Counted from the first letter of the stretch, positions 26,969 to 36,234 are shown. The stretch is DNA of 64,000 nt from Agromyces cavernae (GCF_021044935.1 NZ_JAJNMP010000004.1:372001-436000), one strand, 5' to 3'. Notes: a model not told the origin generated them from the sequence alone. Program-made: numbers and translations.

Positions 26969-28110
26969 CTCACGGCTCCCTCGACGACCTCGGCGGCACG
27001 ATCTCCTGTGGCGGCGATCGAGGCGTTCGCGCGCACCCAGCCCGAGATCCGCGTTCGATCGGAGGGAGTCGGCCGGGCCGAGAGCGCGGCGACGAGCGCG
27101 TCGGCGACCCTTTCGACGTCATACTCGACGGCGGTGCCGATGGCGCCCTCGCGGACGACGGCGACGGAGGCGCCCTCGCCGGCGAACAGCACGGGCGTTC
27201 CGCATGCCGCCGCGGCGAAGAGCTTGGTCGGCACGGCGAAGTCGTACCCGAGACCCGGCTTCAGGCTGACGAGGCCGACCCGCGCCGATCGCAGCCGCGC
27301 GGCGGCCTGGTCGGGCGGAAGGAGGTCGACGAAATCGACCGCTTCGGGCGCAACCGAGGCGGCGAGTGCGCGGAGGTCGTCCCACGCGCTGCCCTGGCCG
27401 ATGAAGACGAGCCGGGCGTCGGCGACCCGCTCGCGCACGCGCGGCATCGCGTGCACGAAGACCTCGGCACCCTGCCACTCCGACGTGGTGCCCGCGTAGA
27501 CCGCGGTCGGCGGTCCGTCGACGCGTGCACCGTCGGGCGTGAAGATCCCCGTGTCGACCCCGTTGCGCACGACCGTGACGCGGTCACGCCTCGCGAGCCG
27601 GCGCACGCGCTCGGCGACCCCGTCGGTGACCGCGATCACGCGCGCGGCCCCGGCGAGCGCGGCGCGCTCGAGCCGCCGCACGGCCCGCACGATGAACGCG
27701 GGAGCGCCGGTCGACTCCGCGGCATCGGACCAGACGTCGGCCGCGTAGTACACATACGGCGTTCGCCGGATCGCCGCGGCCAGCCTCACGATGAACCCCG
27801 TCGTGGGCGGCGGTTCGGTCACGATGACCTCGGCGCGGCGCCCGAACACCAGCCGGAAGAACAACGGGACGTCGAACGACAGGTACTGCACATATCCGCG
27901 CACCTGGCCCCGCGCGTCACGGATGACCGGAGCGCGCCGGATGCGGATCCGCTCGTGCTCCGGCGCCGGCGCGGCATCGTCGGGCACCGTCGTCGTGAGC
28001 ACCGTCACCTGGTGGCCACGCTCGGCGAGCGCGTTCGCGAGCGCCGCCAGCCGGTAGGCGGCAGCGGCCGGCTCGGGCGCGTAGATGCGGGAGGCGATCG
28101 TGACGCGCAT
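26965..28110 (-). CDS. GT4-family glycosyltransferase (WbuB-like)
   Basis: A 381-residue GT-B transferase with VTIASRIYAPEPAAAAYRLAALANALAERGHQVTVLT at the acceptor side, EPPPTTGFIVRLAA and YYAADVWSDAAESTGA (typical of the WbuB/WcaI-like subgroup), VVRNGVDTGIF and a donor site AGTTSEWQGAEVFVHAM. It follows the oxidoreductase gene by 5 nt and is coupled to the next gene. Members of this subgroup transfer N-acetylated amino sugars, which would suit the diacetamido-uronate pathway just upstream; this is inference. Confidence 0.84.
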   Translation of the reverse strand: MRVTIASRIYAPEPAAAAYRLAALANALAERGHQVTVLTTTVPDDAAPAPEHERIRIRRAPVIRDARGQVRGYVQYLSFDVPLFFRLVFGRRAEVIVTEPPPTTGFIVRLAAAIRRTPYVYYAADVWSDAAESTGAPAFIVRAVRRLERAALAGAARVIAVTDGVAERVRRLARRDRVTVVRNGVDTGIFTPDGARVDGPPTAVYAGTTSEWQGAEVFVHAMPRVRERVADARLVFIGQGSAWDDLRALAASVAPEAVDFVDLLPPDQAAARLRSARVGLVSLKPGLGYDFAVPTKLFAAAACGTPVLFAGEGASVAVVREGAIGTAVEYDVERVADALVAALSARPTPSDRTRISGWVRANASIAATGDRAAEVVEGAVR

Positions 28111-28115
28111 CGAAC

Positions 28116-29102
28116 TCAGAACTCGACGGCGTCGCCGGTCGTAGCCGAGCGGATGACCCCCTCGACGACCTCGAGCGTGCGCAGCCCCTCGTCCATCGTC
28201 ACCACATCGAACCGTTCGCCGAGGACGGCGTCGCGGAACGCCTCGTGCTCAACCCGCAGCGGCTCGCGCTTCGCGAAGGCGAACCGCGTCATGTCGCCCT
28301 CGCTCACGCCGCGGAACGCCGACACGGCCTCCCACTCGGTGGGCACGGTGCCGTTGCGGAAGAGGGTGAGGTCGCCGGTCGAGGTGTCGGCGACGAACGC
28401 GCCCTGCTCGCCCGTCACGATCGTGACGCGCTCCTTCATGGGGCTCAGCCAGTTGACGACGTGGCTCACGAGCACGCCGTTGCGCAGCCGCCCGGTGGCG
28501 AGCACCATGTCCTCATACTCGCGGCCGCTCTTGTGCAGCGTCTGCGCGGCGATCGATGCGTAGTCGCTCTGGGCGACCCACGCGGTGAGGTCGACATCGT
28601 GCGACCCCAGGTCCTTCACGACACCGACGTCGGCGATGCGCGCCGGGAACGGACCCTGGCGGCGCGTGGCGATCTGGTACACCTCGCCCACATCGCCGGC
28701 GGCGATGCGACGGCGCAGCTCCTGGAGCGCGGGATTGAATCGCTCGATGTGTCCGACCGCACCCACGAGGCCGCGCGCCTTGAACGCCTCGGTCATCTCG
28801 CGCCCCTGCTCGACGGTCTGCGCGATGGGCTTCTCGACGAGCGTGTGCACACCCGCCTCGGCGAGCTTCATCGCCGCGTCGTAGTGGAAGCGGGTGGGAA
28901 TCGCGACGACCGCGATATCGATGCCGGTCGCGATCATCGCCTCGACATCGGGGAGGATCGCGAGGTCGCCGGCGACGCCGTGCGGGTCGCCGCCCGGGTC
29001 TGCGATGGCCACGAGGTCGACGCCGGGGAGTTCGCGGAGCACCCGGGCGTGGTGGCGTCCCATCATGCCGACGCCGAGGAGCCCGGCGCGCAGCTCGGCC
29101 AT
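28116..29102 (-). CDS. Gfo/Idh/MocA oxidoreductase (WbpB/WlbA-like UDP-sugar 3-dehydrogenase)
   Basis: A 328-residue NAD-dependent oxidoreductase: Rossmann motif GLLGVGMMGRHHARVL, the family's EKP catalytic lysine in HTLVEKPIAQT, GHIERFNPA and VKDLGSHDVDLTAW. Together with the aminotransferase and acetyltransferase genes immediately upstream it matches the WbpB-WbpE-WbpD trio, which oxidises C3 of UDP-GlcNAcA, aminates it and acetylates it. Its ATG overlaps the aminotransferase stop by one base (TGATG). A different UDP-sugar substrate is possible but the trio is diagnostic. Confidence 0.87.
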   Translation of the reverse strand: MAELRAGLLGVGMMGRHHARVLRELPGVDLVAIADPGGDPHGVAGDLAILPDVEAMIATGIDIAVVAIPTRFHYDAAMKLAEAGVHTLVEKPIAQTVEQGREMTEAFKARGLVGAVGHIERFNPALQELRRRIAAGDVGEVYQIATRRQGPFPARIADVGVVKDLGSHDVDLTAWVAQSDYASIAAQTLHKSGREYEDMVLATGRLRNGVLVSHVVNWLSPMKERVTIVTGEQGAFVADTSTGDLTLFRNGTVPTEWEAVSAFRGVSEGDMTRFAFAKREPLRVEHEAFRDAVLGERFDVVTMDEGLRTLEVVEGVIRSATTGDAVEF

Positions 29103-30202
29103 CAGGCGCCCGCTCCGGCGAGGGCGTTCACACCTTCGACGATGCGCTCGAGGTCGCGCTCGCTGAGCGACGGATGCACGGGCAGCGAGACGACCTCGGC
29201 AGCCGCACGCTCGGTCTGCTCGAGATGCAGGCCCGGTGCGAAGTGCGCGAGCGACGCGAGCCGGTGATTGGGGACCGGGTAGTACACGCCGCTGCCGACG
29301 GCGTACTCCTGCTTGAGCGCGGCGACGAACCCGTCGCGGTCATCGGGAACCCGGATCGTGTACTGGTGGTAGACGTGCACGGCTCCGTCGGCGACGGGCG
29401 GCACGACGACGCCGCGCAGCTCGCGGTCGAGGGTGGCGGCGTTCGCCTGGCGCGTCGCGGTCCACCCGCCGACCTTGGTGAGCTGCACGCGGCCGATGGC
29501 GGCGTGGATGTCGGTCATGCGCGCATTGAAGCCGACGACCTCGTTCTGGTACTGCGCCTCCATGCCCTGGTTGCGCAGCAGCTTGACCGCTCGAACGAGC
29601 TCGGGGGAATCGCAGCTCACCATGCCGCCCTCACCGCTCGTCATGTTCTTGGTCGGGTAGAGGCTGAACATCGCGAAACGACCGAACGTGCCGACGTTGC
29701 GGCCGTGCAGCGACGCTCCATGCGCCTGCGCGGCGTCTTCGAAGAGGGCGAGACCGCGACGCTCGGCGAGCTCGCCGAGTTCGGTCATCCGAGCGGGGTG
29801 GCCGTAGAGGTGCACGGGCATGATCGCCGCCGTGCGCTCGGTGATCGCCGCCTCGACCGCAGCGGGGTCGAGGCTGAACTGCTCGGGCTCGATGTCGGCG
29901 AACACCGGCGTCGCGCCGGTCAGCGCGACCGAGTTCGCCGTCGCCGCGAACGTGAACGACGGCACGATGACCTCGTCGCCCGGGCCGATGCCGGCGGCCA
30001 GCAGGCCGAGGTGCAGCCCCGAGGTGCCCGAGTTCACGGCCACCGAGGCACGCCCCTGCACGAGCACGTCGGCGAATTCCTGCTCGAACGCGGCGACCTC
30101 GGGCCCCTGCGCGACCATGCCGGAGCGGAGCACGCGATCGACTGCCTCCCGCTCGTCATCGCCGATGATCGGCTTCGCGGGCGGAATGAAGGCGTCAGTC
30201 AT
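29102..30202 (-). CDS. DegT/DnrJ/EryC1 aminotransferase (WbpE-like)
   Basis: A 366-residue PLP-dependent sugar aminotransferase. PSFTFAATANSVALTGATPVFADIEP, EDAAQAHGA and the PLP-lysine motif SLYPTKNMTSGEGGM are all present; the C-terminal GVYYPVPNHRL is a substrate-loop feature of the family. In context it would transfer an amino group, usually from glutamate, to C3 of the UDP-3-keto-uronate made by the next gene's product. The start overlaps the end of the acetyltransferase gene by 8 nt. Confidence 0.92.
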   Translation of the reverse strand: MTDAFIPPAKPIIGDDEREAVDRVLRSGMVAQGPEVAAFEQEFADVLVQGRASVAVNSGTSGLHLGLLAAGIGPGDEVIVPSFTFAATANSVALTGATPVFADIEPEQFSLDPAAVEAAITERTAAIMPVHLYGHPARMTELGELAERRGLALFEDAAQAHGASLHGRNVGTFGRFAMFSLYPTKNMTSGEGGMVSCDSPELVRAVKLLRNQGMEAQYQNEVVGFNARMTDIHAAIGRVQLTKVGGWTATRQANAATLDRELRGVVVPPVADGAVHVYHQYTIRVPDDRDGFVAALKQEYAVGSGVYYPVPNHRLASLAHFAPGLHLEQTERAAAEVVSLPVHPSLSERDLERIVEGVNALAGAGA

Positions 30203-30806
30203 TCGTTGTTACCTCTCTCAGGGCTCCGTCGGCCTCTGCATATCTCGTGGACGTCACGGGGCACCGCCATTCGTCGCCATCGCGCTCGAGCGGTTGACCG
30301 GCCTTGCCGACCCAGCCGATGCGCCGGGCGGGGACGCCGACCATCAGGGCGTGGTCGGGCACGTCTTTCGTGACCACGGCGCCTGCCGCGATCGTCGCCC
30401 ACGCACCGATGGTAACCGGCGCGACGCACACCGCGCGCGCGCCGATCGACGCCCCCTCGCGAATGGTCACGCCGACGGCCTCCCAGTCGTCGGCGCTCTT
30501 GAGCGTGCCGTCGGGGTTCACCGCGCGAGGATAGGTGTCGTTGGTGAGCACGACGGCCGGCCCGATGAACACCCCGTGGCCGAGCTCGGCCGGCTCGTAG
30601 ACGAGTGCGTAGTTCTGCACCTTGCAGTTGTCGCCGAGCCGCACTCCGGTGCCGATGTAGGCGCCGCGGCCGATGACGCAGTTCTCGCCGAGCACCGCCT
30701 GCTCGCGCACCTGCGCGAGGTGCCAGATCGAACTGCCGTCGCCGATCGAGGCGTCAGCGGAGACATCGGCGGATTCGGCGACGCGAATGCGCGAAGTGGT
30801 TGACAA
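30195..30806 (-). CDS. Hexapeptide-repeat N-acetyltransferase (WbpD-like)
   Basis: A 203-residue left-handed beta-helix acetyltransferase with isoleucine-patch turns (ADVSADASIGDGSSIWHLAQVREQAVLG is its start, then VIGRGAYIGTGVRLG, NCKVQNYALVYEPAELGHGVFIGPAVVLTND). It would acetylate the 3-amino group of UDP-GlcNAc(3NH2)A using acetyl-CoA. Start: no ATG or GTG fits; a TTG at 30804-30806 has AGGAG 7 nt upstream and gives MSTTSRIRVAESADVS. It is the first gene of a minus-strand unit that continues with the aminotransferase, oxidoreductase and two glycosyltransferases. The last residues (WRCPVTSTRYAEADG) form a short C-terminal extension. Confidence 0.9.
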   Translation of the reverse strand: MSTTSRIRVAESADVSADASIGDGSSIWHLAQVREQAVLGENCVIGRGAYIGTGVRLGDNCKVQNYALVYEPAELGHGVFIGPAVVLTNDTYPRAVNPDGTLKSADDWEAVGVTIREGASIGARAVCVAPVTIGAWATIAAGAVVTKDVPDHALMVGVPARRIGWVGKAGQPLERDGDEWRCPVTSTRYAEADGALREVTTND

Positions 30807-30823
30807 GCGGGGACTCCTATGCC

Positions 30824-30853
30824 TGAACGGCGGTCGCGTGAACGGCGGTCGCG
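30824..30853. repeat. Perfect 15-bp tandem repeat in a divergent promoter region
   Basis: TGAACGGCGGTCGCG occurs twice back to back (30824-30838, 30839-30853) in the 87-nt gap between the WbpD-like gene and the divergent GT2 gene. On the minus strand TAGGCT (30865-30870) lies just upstream, so the repeat would fall in the 5' leader or downstream of the start of transcription. Confidence 0.7.
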
Positions 30854-30893
30854 GGTGCGCGCCCAGCCTATCCTGTTCTGCAAGAATGGCCTG

Positions 30894-31595
30894 ATGGACA
30901 GTTCCGCCCAGGTCGACCCGCGGCGCCACTCTCGCGACACCTGGATCGTGATCCCGCTGTACAACGAAGAATCCGTCATCGGCCGTGTCGTCGCAGAGCT
31001 CCGCGAGCACTTCGACCACATCGTATGCATCGACGACGGCAGCACCGACGGCTCGATCGCCGCGGCTGAGGCGGCCGGGGCGCGCGTGCTGCGGCATCCG
31101 GTCAATCTCGGCCAGGGCGCCGCCCTGCAGACCGGTTTCGAGTACGTGCGCACGCAACCCGACGCCGGCTACATCGTCACGTTCGATGCCGACGGCCAGC
31201 ACCGCATCGAAGACGCGATGCTCATGCTCGACCTCGCCAAGCGCGACGACGTGGCCATCGTCTTCGGCTCGCGCTTCCTCGACGACCGCACGAACCCCGG
31301 CTGGGTCAAGCGCGTCGTCCTGAAGACCGCCGTCTGGGTCACCAACCGCACCACTGGGCTCCAGCTCACCGATGCGCACAACGGGCTCCGCGTGATCCGA
31401 GCGGATGCCGCGTCCCGCATCACCCTCGAACAGGACCGCATGGCGCACGCCACCGAGATCGTCCTGAAGCTCGGCCGCACCGGACTGCCGTGGCGCGAGT
31501 TCCCGGTGGAGCTCCTGTACACCGACTATTCGAAATCGAAGGGCCAGTCCGTGCTCAACTCGGTCAACATCCTCGTCGACCTGCTGGTGAAGTGA
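30894..31595 (+). CDS. GT2-family glycosyltransferase (dolichol-phosphate-mannose-synthase-like)
   Basis: A 233-residue GT-A transferase: TWIVIPLYNEESVIGRVVAELREHFDHIVCIDDGSTDGS at the start, then the metal-binding FDADGQH and GSRFLDDRTNPGW. Short DPM1-like enzymes move a sugar onto polyprenyl phosphate. The following gene, two bases after the stop, is a DUF2304-like membrane protein, the usual partner of this GT2 type. The ATG at 30894 is preceded six nt upstream by AAGAAT, a possible -10 of a leaderless transcript. Confidence 0.87.
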   Translation: MDSSAQVDPRRHSRDTWIVIPLYNEESVIGRVVAELREHFDHIVCIDDGSTDGSIAAAEAAGARVLRHPVNLGQGAALQTGFEYVRTQPDAGYIVTFDADGQHRIEDAMLMLDLAKRDDVAIVFGSRFLDDRTNPGWVKRVVLKTAVWVTNRTTGLQLTDAHNGLRVIRADAASRITLEQDRMAHATEIVLKLGRTGLPWREFPVELLYTDYSKSKGQSVLNSVNILVDLLVK

Positions 31596-31597
31596 CC

Positions 31598-32026
31598 ATG
31601 TGGATCCAGATCCTCCTCGTCGTCGCCGTCATCGTCATCGGCCTGTTCCTCGCCCGGCCCACGGGCGGCGACAGCCATCTCGCGATCCGGCGCCTGTTCA
31701 TGTTCGCGTTCGTCATCGTCGCGATCGTCTCGATCCTGTTCCCGCAGTGGTTGAGCTACATCGCCAACCTCATCGGCGTGGGCCGAGGAGCCGACCTGCT
31801 GCTGTACGCGCTCGTGCTCGCGTTCCTCATCTCGGTCGCCACGACCTACCGGCGCAATGTGCAGCTCAACCGTCGCATCACCCACCTCGCGCGTGAGATC
31901 ACCCTGGCCCGCGCCGAGGCCGAAGACGCCCTGCGTCGCGCTGCCGCGCTCGATTCGGCGCGTGTCGAGCGCGCCTCAGGTGTCGAGGCGCCGGGCCGCG
32001 ACGACGCCGCGGACCAGGTCGGCTGA
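31598..32026 (+). CDS. DUF2304-like small membrane protein
   Basis: A 142-residue protein with three hydrophobic helices (IQILLVVAVIVIGLFLARP; LFMFAFVIVAIVSILFP; LLLYALVLAFLISVAT) and the signature IANLIGVGRGADLLLY of DUF2304. The cytosolic tail (about 90-142) is a charged helix. DUF2304 proteins are found beside GT2 genes and probably hold the transferase or its lipid substrate at the membrane. It starts two bases after the GT2 stop, so the pair is one transcript. Confidence 0.85.
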   Translation: MWIQILLVVAVIVIGLFLARPTGGDSHLAIRRLFMFAFVIVAIVSILFPQWLSYIANLIGVGRGADLLLYALVLAFLISVATTYRRNVQLNRRITHLAREITLARAEAEDALRRAAALDSARVERASGVEAPGRDDAADQVG

Positions 32027-32044
32027 GCGGGAGCCGCCCCTTGG

Positions 32045-32113
32045 GCGAGCGTTCAGTTGCGGACTCCGAACGCTCGCGGAGGCAGACCGGTCGGTCTCGT
32101 ACGCCGACCGGTC
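32045..32113. terminator. Two tandem hairpins between convergent genes
   Basis: A 10-bp stem (32045-32054 with 32068-32077) is followed by a second perfect 10-bp stem (32085-32094 with 32104-32113) that reaches into the stop codon of the convergent membrane-protein gene. They occupy the whole gap and likely terminate transcription from both sides. Confidence 0.65.
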
Positions 32114-34070
32114 AGTCGCACGCCGTGATGCGAGAGAGCACGGCACCGCCTTCGCGGTCGACCTCCTCGGCGACGCCGGCCTCCTCGAGGTCCTTCAGGC
32201 CCACGAACGGCGTGGACCCGTCGATCCTCACGCCGGTCTCGCCTGAGTCGCGGAAGTAGGTGCCGAAGTCGAGCACGTGCGTCACGCCCGCCTCGCGCAC
32301 CGCCTCACACACCTCGGAGTCCTCGAGCGCCTCGTTCAGCCTGGCGTTGATGAGCGGGGCCTGCGGGTACACGTACGAGTTGAAGTGCGGGTTGAGCATG
32401 TGTCTGCCCGTGAGCGCGTAGGTGAAGGCCGCCCCCGTCCACGGGTTGCCGGCGATCACCGCGTCTTCGGGGACATGCTCGGGAATCCGCTCGATGAGGG
32501 CCCGCTCGCTGCCGGACAGGATCGGAGCGTCCTCCGCGTCGGTGTACGCGCGTGCGGTCAGCGAGAGCTGACCCCAGACCGCCGCGCTCTGCGTGCCGAC
32601 GACGAGCAGCGCGAGCAGGCCTGCCGCGACCACGGTCGACTTGGTGGCGCCCGGCCGGACGCCGATCCTCGGCAGCACATGGCGCTGCAGCACCCGCCAC
32701 AGTGCGAGTGCGCCGAACACGGCCATCGGCACCGCGACGACGACGAGCAGCGCGGCGAGACGCGGCGGGTCGCGGTAGAAGATGCCGGTGACGAGCGCTC
32801 GCAGTCGCCACGATGGCCCGCCGGCCGCGACGACGAACAGCAGCACGGCCATCGCCCAGCCGGCGACGAACCACAGCTTGTCACGTCGGCGGATCAGGTC
32901 GACGACGCCGACGACCGTGAGCACGCCCGCGACGATGGCGATGACGCGGCCGTCGAATCCGTAGGTCAGAGCCTCGAACAGGGCGCCGATCGCGTTGGTG
33001 TACGCGGGCCACGGTGTGTTCTCGCCGATGCGGCCGAACCAGACCCACGCGACGGCGAACGCGACGAGCGCGAGGCCGAGCCCGATCCATCCGGCGACCT
33101 GACGCCCCCCGGACAGGATTCGAACGGCGCCGACGATCCTGATCACCACGAGGGGCAGCATGATCGCAGCCCAGCCGAACGCCGCCGCCGGCTGAGCGAA
33201 CGCGACGGCGACGATGGCGATCACGAGGAGCACGGAACGGAAGATGAGCCCGCGGCGACGCCACGCGCGCTCCTGGCCGAGCGAGAAGCCGAGAGCGAGG
33301 GCGATCGGGAGCAGGGCGAGCGCGAGGAAGTAGGGGTAGAGCACGCCGAAGGTGAGCATCCACAGCGGGAACGCCGGGAACGCGGCGCAGAGCACTCCGA
33401 CCGCGGCGATCGCCGAACGGCTCTTCGGAAGCAGCGAGCGCATGAGCAGCATGCAGCCGGCCGGCCATACGAGCGTGGCGACCGCGAGGTTCACCGCGTT
33501 GACGGCGGCCGGGATCGCGACGTCGGCAGAGGTGGCCACCAGCGAGGTCACGCCGTGCCATCCGGCCGGGTAGAAGGCGGTCTGGCCGGCCGGGAGCACG
33601 AGCCCCTGGAGGTCGAACGACGAGGCGCTGCCGGTCTCGACGATGTACCTGATGCCGTTGAGGTGGAAGAACGCGTCGAAGGTCTGCGAGATGCTGTCCG
33701 GGCGCTGGAAGCCGATGACGAGCTGCACGCCGATGATGAGGGCTGCGACCGCGAGCGATGCGATGGTCCACCCGGTGAAGAGCGGTTCGGGTGCAGGACC
33801 CTTGGCGGCCCGACGCCGCACGAGCTGCCGCGCGGTGCCCACCACGATCGCAACCGCGCCGGCGGCCGCCGACACGCTCACGAGCGACCAGTCGATGCCG
33901 AGGCGACCGAAGACGATCGCCGCGAGCGAGACGAACGCAACCGTGATGGCGGGCGCCGTCGCCCACAGCGTGAACCTCCGCGCGCCGATCGCGAGGCCGA
34001 GCGCCAGGCCGGGCACGTAGAGCACCGCGACCGCGAGCAGCAGGACCGGCGCGAACTCCAGCCAGGTCAT
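32112..34070 (-). CDS. Large polytopic membrane protein (DUF6541-like)
   Basis: A 652-residue protein with about 13-14 transmembrane helices over the first 500 residues and an extracytoplasmic C-terminal domain (about 510-652). A loop QTFDAFFHLNGIRYIVETGSAS after the early helices resembles the acidic catalytic loop of GT-C glycosyltransferases, and FYPAGWHGVTSL is a conserved-looking stretch. Actinobacterial proteins of this sort are labelled DUF6541 and sit in wall-glycan loci; a polyprenyl-linked-sugar glycosyltransferase role is inferred. The ATG overlaps the galE stop by four bases. Confidence 0.78.
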   Translation of the reverse strand: MTWLEFAPVLLLAVAVLYVPGLALGLAIGARRFTLWATAPAITVAFVSLAAIVFGRLGIDWSLVSVSAAAGAVAIVVGTARQLVRRRAAKGPAPEPLFTGWTIASLAVAALIIGVQLVIGFQRPDSISQTFDAFFHLNGIRYIVETGSASSFDLQGLVLPAGQTAFYPAGWHGVTSLVATSADVAIPAAVNAVNLAVATLVWPAGCMLLMRSLLPKSRSAIAAVGVLCAAFPAFPLWMLTFGVLYPYFLALALLPIALALGFSLGQERAWRRRGLIFRSVLLVIAIVAVAFAQPAAAFGWAAIMLPLVVIRIVGAVRILSGGRQVAGWIGLGLALVAFAVAWVWFGRIGENTPWPAYTNAIGALFEALTYGFDGRVIAIVAGVLTVVGVVDLIRRRDKLWFVAGWAMAVLLFVVAAGGPSWRLRALVTGIFYRDPPRLAALLVVVAVPMAVFGALALWRVLQRHVLPRIGVRPGATKSTVVAAGLLALLVVGTQSAAVWGQLSLTARAYTDAEDAPILSGSERALIERIPEHVPEDAVIAGNPWTGAAFTYALTGRHMLNPHFNSYVYPQAPLINARLNEALEDSEVCEAVREAGVTHVLDFGTYFRDSGETGVRIDGSTPFVGLKDLEEAGVAEEVDREGGAVLSRITACD

Positions 34071-35053
34071 GCGCTCGTCCGCGCGCGCCACTCGTGCGCG
34101 CGCCAGGCGGAATCGACCATGTCGTCGAGCGTACGGGTCGACCGCCACCCGAGTTCGGCGGCGATGCGGCTCGCATCGGCCACGACCGACGGCGGATCGC
34201 CCGGCCGGGGCGGGTCGATGATCGGCTCGAGGTCCGTACCCGACGCGGCGGCGAGGCCCGCCAGCACTTCGCGCACACTCGCACCGCGGCCGGTGCCGAC
34301 GTTGTAGACCACGGCATCGGCCGGGCCTTCGGCGGTCGCGAGCGCGTCGAGGGCCGCGAGATGCGCCTCGGCGAGGTCCATCACGTGGACGTAGTCGCGC
34401 ACGCCGGTGCCGTCGGGAGTGTCGAAGGAGTCGCCGAACACGACGGGGGCGAGGCCGCGCGCCGTGCGGTCGATGGCGATCGTCACGAGGTTCTGCACGT
34501 TGGGGTCGCCGAGGTCGTTCCAGCCGGCGCCGGCGACGTTGAAATAGCGCAGGCTCACCGATCGCAGGCCGTGAGCATTCGCCGCATCGCGCACGAGCCA
34601 CTCGCCCACGAGCTTGGACTCGCCGTACGGATTGATCGGTACGGTCGCATCGTCCTCGGTGACCGCGGCACCGCCCGGAAGCCCGTATACGGCTGCGGAC
34701 GACGAGTACACGAGCCGGGTGACGCCCGCCGCGGCGCTCGCCTCGACCACGTTCGCGAGCGAGCCGATATTGTCGCGGAAGTACCATTCGGGATGCGCGA
34801 CGGACTCCCCCACCTGCTTGCGTGCCGCGAAGTGGATGATGCTCGTCACCGCGTGCCGCTCGACGACCTCGCGGAGCCGATCGACCGCATCGACGGCGAC
34901 GAGGTCGAACTCGACGAGCGGGGTGTCGCCCAAGCGGGTCGCGTCGCCGCCCGAGAGGTCGTCGACGACGACCACGTCATCGCCCCGATCGCGAAGGAGC
35001 CTGACGACATGCGCACCGATGTACCCGGCGCCACCGGTGATGAGGACTGACAC
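34067..35053 (-). CDS. galE: UDP-glucose 4-epimerase
   Basis: A 328-residue extended SDR enzyme interconverting UDP-glucose and UDP-galactose. SVLITGGAGYIGAHVVRLL is the NAD-binding motif, followed by the catalytic SSSAAVYG with Y in NPYGESKLVGE (YxxxK). RYFNVAGAG and GVRDYVHVMDLAEAH are typical of GalE. It supplies UDP-Gal, the substrate of Glf, and so feeds galactofuranose synthesis. The GTG at 35051-35053 has TATGCT (35062-35067) 8 nt upstream, a leaderless-type promoter. The gene is coupled to the following membrane-protein gene. Confidence 0.94.
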   Translation of the reverse strand: MSVLITGGAGYIGAHVVRLLRDRGDDVVVVDDLSGGDATRLGDTPLVEFDLVAVDAVDRLREVVERHAVTSIIHFAARKQVGESVAHPEWYFRDNIGSLANVVEASAAAGVTRLVYSSSAAVYGLPGGAAVTEDDATVPINPYGESKLVGEWLVRDAANAHGLRSVSLRYFNVAGAGWNDLGDPNVQNLVTIAIDRTARGLAPVVFGDSFDTPDGTGVRDYVHVMDLAEAHLAALDALATAEGPADAVVYNVGTGRGASVREVLAGLAAASGTDLEPIIDPPRPGDPPSVVADASRIAAELGWRSTRTLDDMVDSAWRAHEWRARTSA

Positions 35054-35067
35054 GACGCACAAGCATA
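35054..35067 (-). promoter_or_regulatory. Leaderless-type promoter of galE
   Basis: TATGCT (35062-35067, minus strand) lies 8 nt before the galE GTG start, and no ribosome-binding site is present between them. Confidence 0.5.
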
Positions 35068-35142
35068 CCCGGGGCGACTCGCGGCTCCCTGTACCGCCGC
35101 GATGCCACGATGCGGGCGCGCCGGTCCTGCCAGAATGGGCGG

Positions 35143-36222
35143 ATGGAATCGCCACCGACGCCCGCGTCACGCCCGCGCCGGATGAGCCTCGACGTGCTGC
35201 GCATCATCGCGATCGTCGGTGTCGTCGCGATCCACACGTTCAGCTTCGTCGTGACGAACCCCGACCAGACCGGCACCGCGCAACGCGCCGTCGCGATCGT
35301 CCTCGACCTCGGATTCATCTGGGCGGTGCCGGTCTTCGTGATGATCTCGGGGGCGCTCATCCTGCGTCCGGCCACGTTCGCGCGGGGCATCCCCGCCTTC
35401 TATCGAAGCCGTGCCGTGCGACTCGTGCCGGCGCTGGTCTTCTGGAACCTCGTGTACCTGCTCGTCGTGCGCTGGGTGATCCTCGGAACCGCGCCGTCGC
35501 GAACCTCCCTCGTCGAGATGTTCGTCGACGGCCGCTTCTACACGCAGCTCTACTTCCTCTGGATCATCCTCGGTCTCTACGTGGTGGCGCCCGTGCTCGC
35601 GGCGTTCCTGCAGGCGGGCTCGGCACGGCGCGCCTATATCACTGCGGCGGTCGCACTCGCCTGGGTGCTGGCGGTGTTCACCCTTCCGGTCACGGTCGAG
35701 GCGCTCTTCGGGGTCGAGCGCCCGATCGCCGTCAGCTTCCTCCTGCTCTGGCTCCCCTACGTGGGGTACTTCCTCGCGGGGTACGCCCTCAGCCTCGACG
35801 ACCTGCCCGCATGGGCGCGATGGACGGCCCTGGGCGTCGCGCTCGCGACCGGCGCGTTGACGATCTGGCAGTACGCGACCCGCGGAAGCGCGCCCCTGCT
35901 CGACGCGGTCTCACCCGTGGGGTACTACTTCCCGGTCGTCGCCCTGCTCAGCCTGTCGGTGTTCGTCTTCATGGTCGGCTGGTTCGATCGGGTGCACTTC
36001 GGTCGGCGCACCTCCCGTGTCATCGTCATGCTCTCGAATGCGAGCTTCGGGGTGTTCCTCGTGCACCTCGTCATCGTCGCGGTGCTGATCCGCCTCATTC
36101 CGGGGTGGACCGACGGCTCGTCGCTCGCGCGCACTGCGGTCGTCTTCGCGCTCGTGCTGGTCGTCTCGTATGCGATCTCGATCGGGGCGTCCCGAATCCC
36201 CTACCTGCGCGCCGTATTCTGA
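35143..36222 (+). CDS. Acyltransferase 3 family membrane protein
   Basis: A 359-residue protein with about ten transmembrane helices. MSLDVLRIIAIVGVVAIHTFSF near the N-terminus carries the family's R-x10-H-type catalytic motif, and FLWIILGLYVVAPVL and FLVHLVIVAVLI are typical helices. Such enzymes O-acetylate (or otherwise O-acylate) surface polysaccharides or lipids. The ATG at 35143 is preceded six nt upstream by CAGAAT. It stands alone, divergent from galE. Confidence 0.87.
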   Translation: MESPPTPASRPRRMSLDVLRIIAIVGVVAIHTFSFVVTNPDQTGTAQRAVAIVLDLGFIWAVPVFVMISGALILRPATFARGIPAFYRSRAVRLVPALVFWNLVYLLVVRWVILGTAPSRTSLVEMFVDGRFYTQLYFLWIILGLYVVAPVLAAFLQAGSARRAYITAAVALAWVLAVFTLPVTVEALFGVERPIAVSFLLLWLPYVGYFLAGYALSLDDLPAWARWTALGVALATGALTIWQYATRGSAPLLDAVSPVGYYFPVVALLSLSVFVFMVGWFDRVHFGRRTSRVIVMLSNASFGVFLVHLVIVAVLIRLIPGWTDGSSLARTAVVFALVLVVSYAISIGASRIPYLRAVF

Positions 36223-36234
36223 CGCGCTCGCCAG

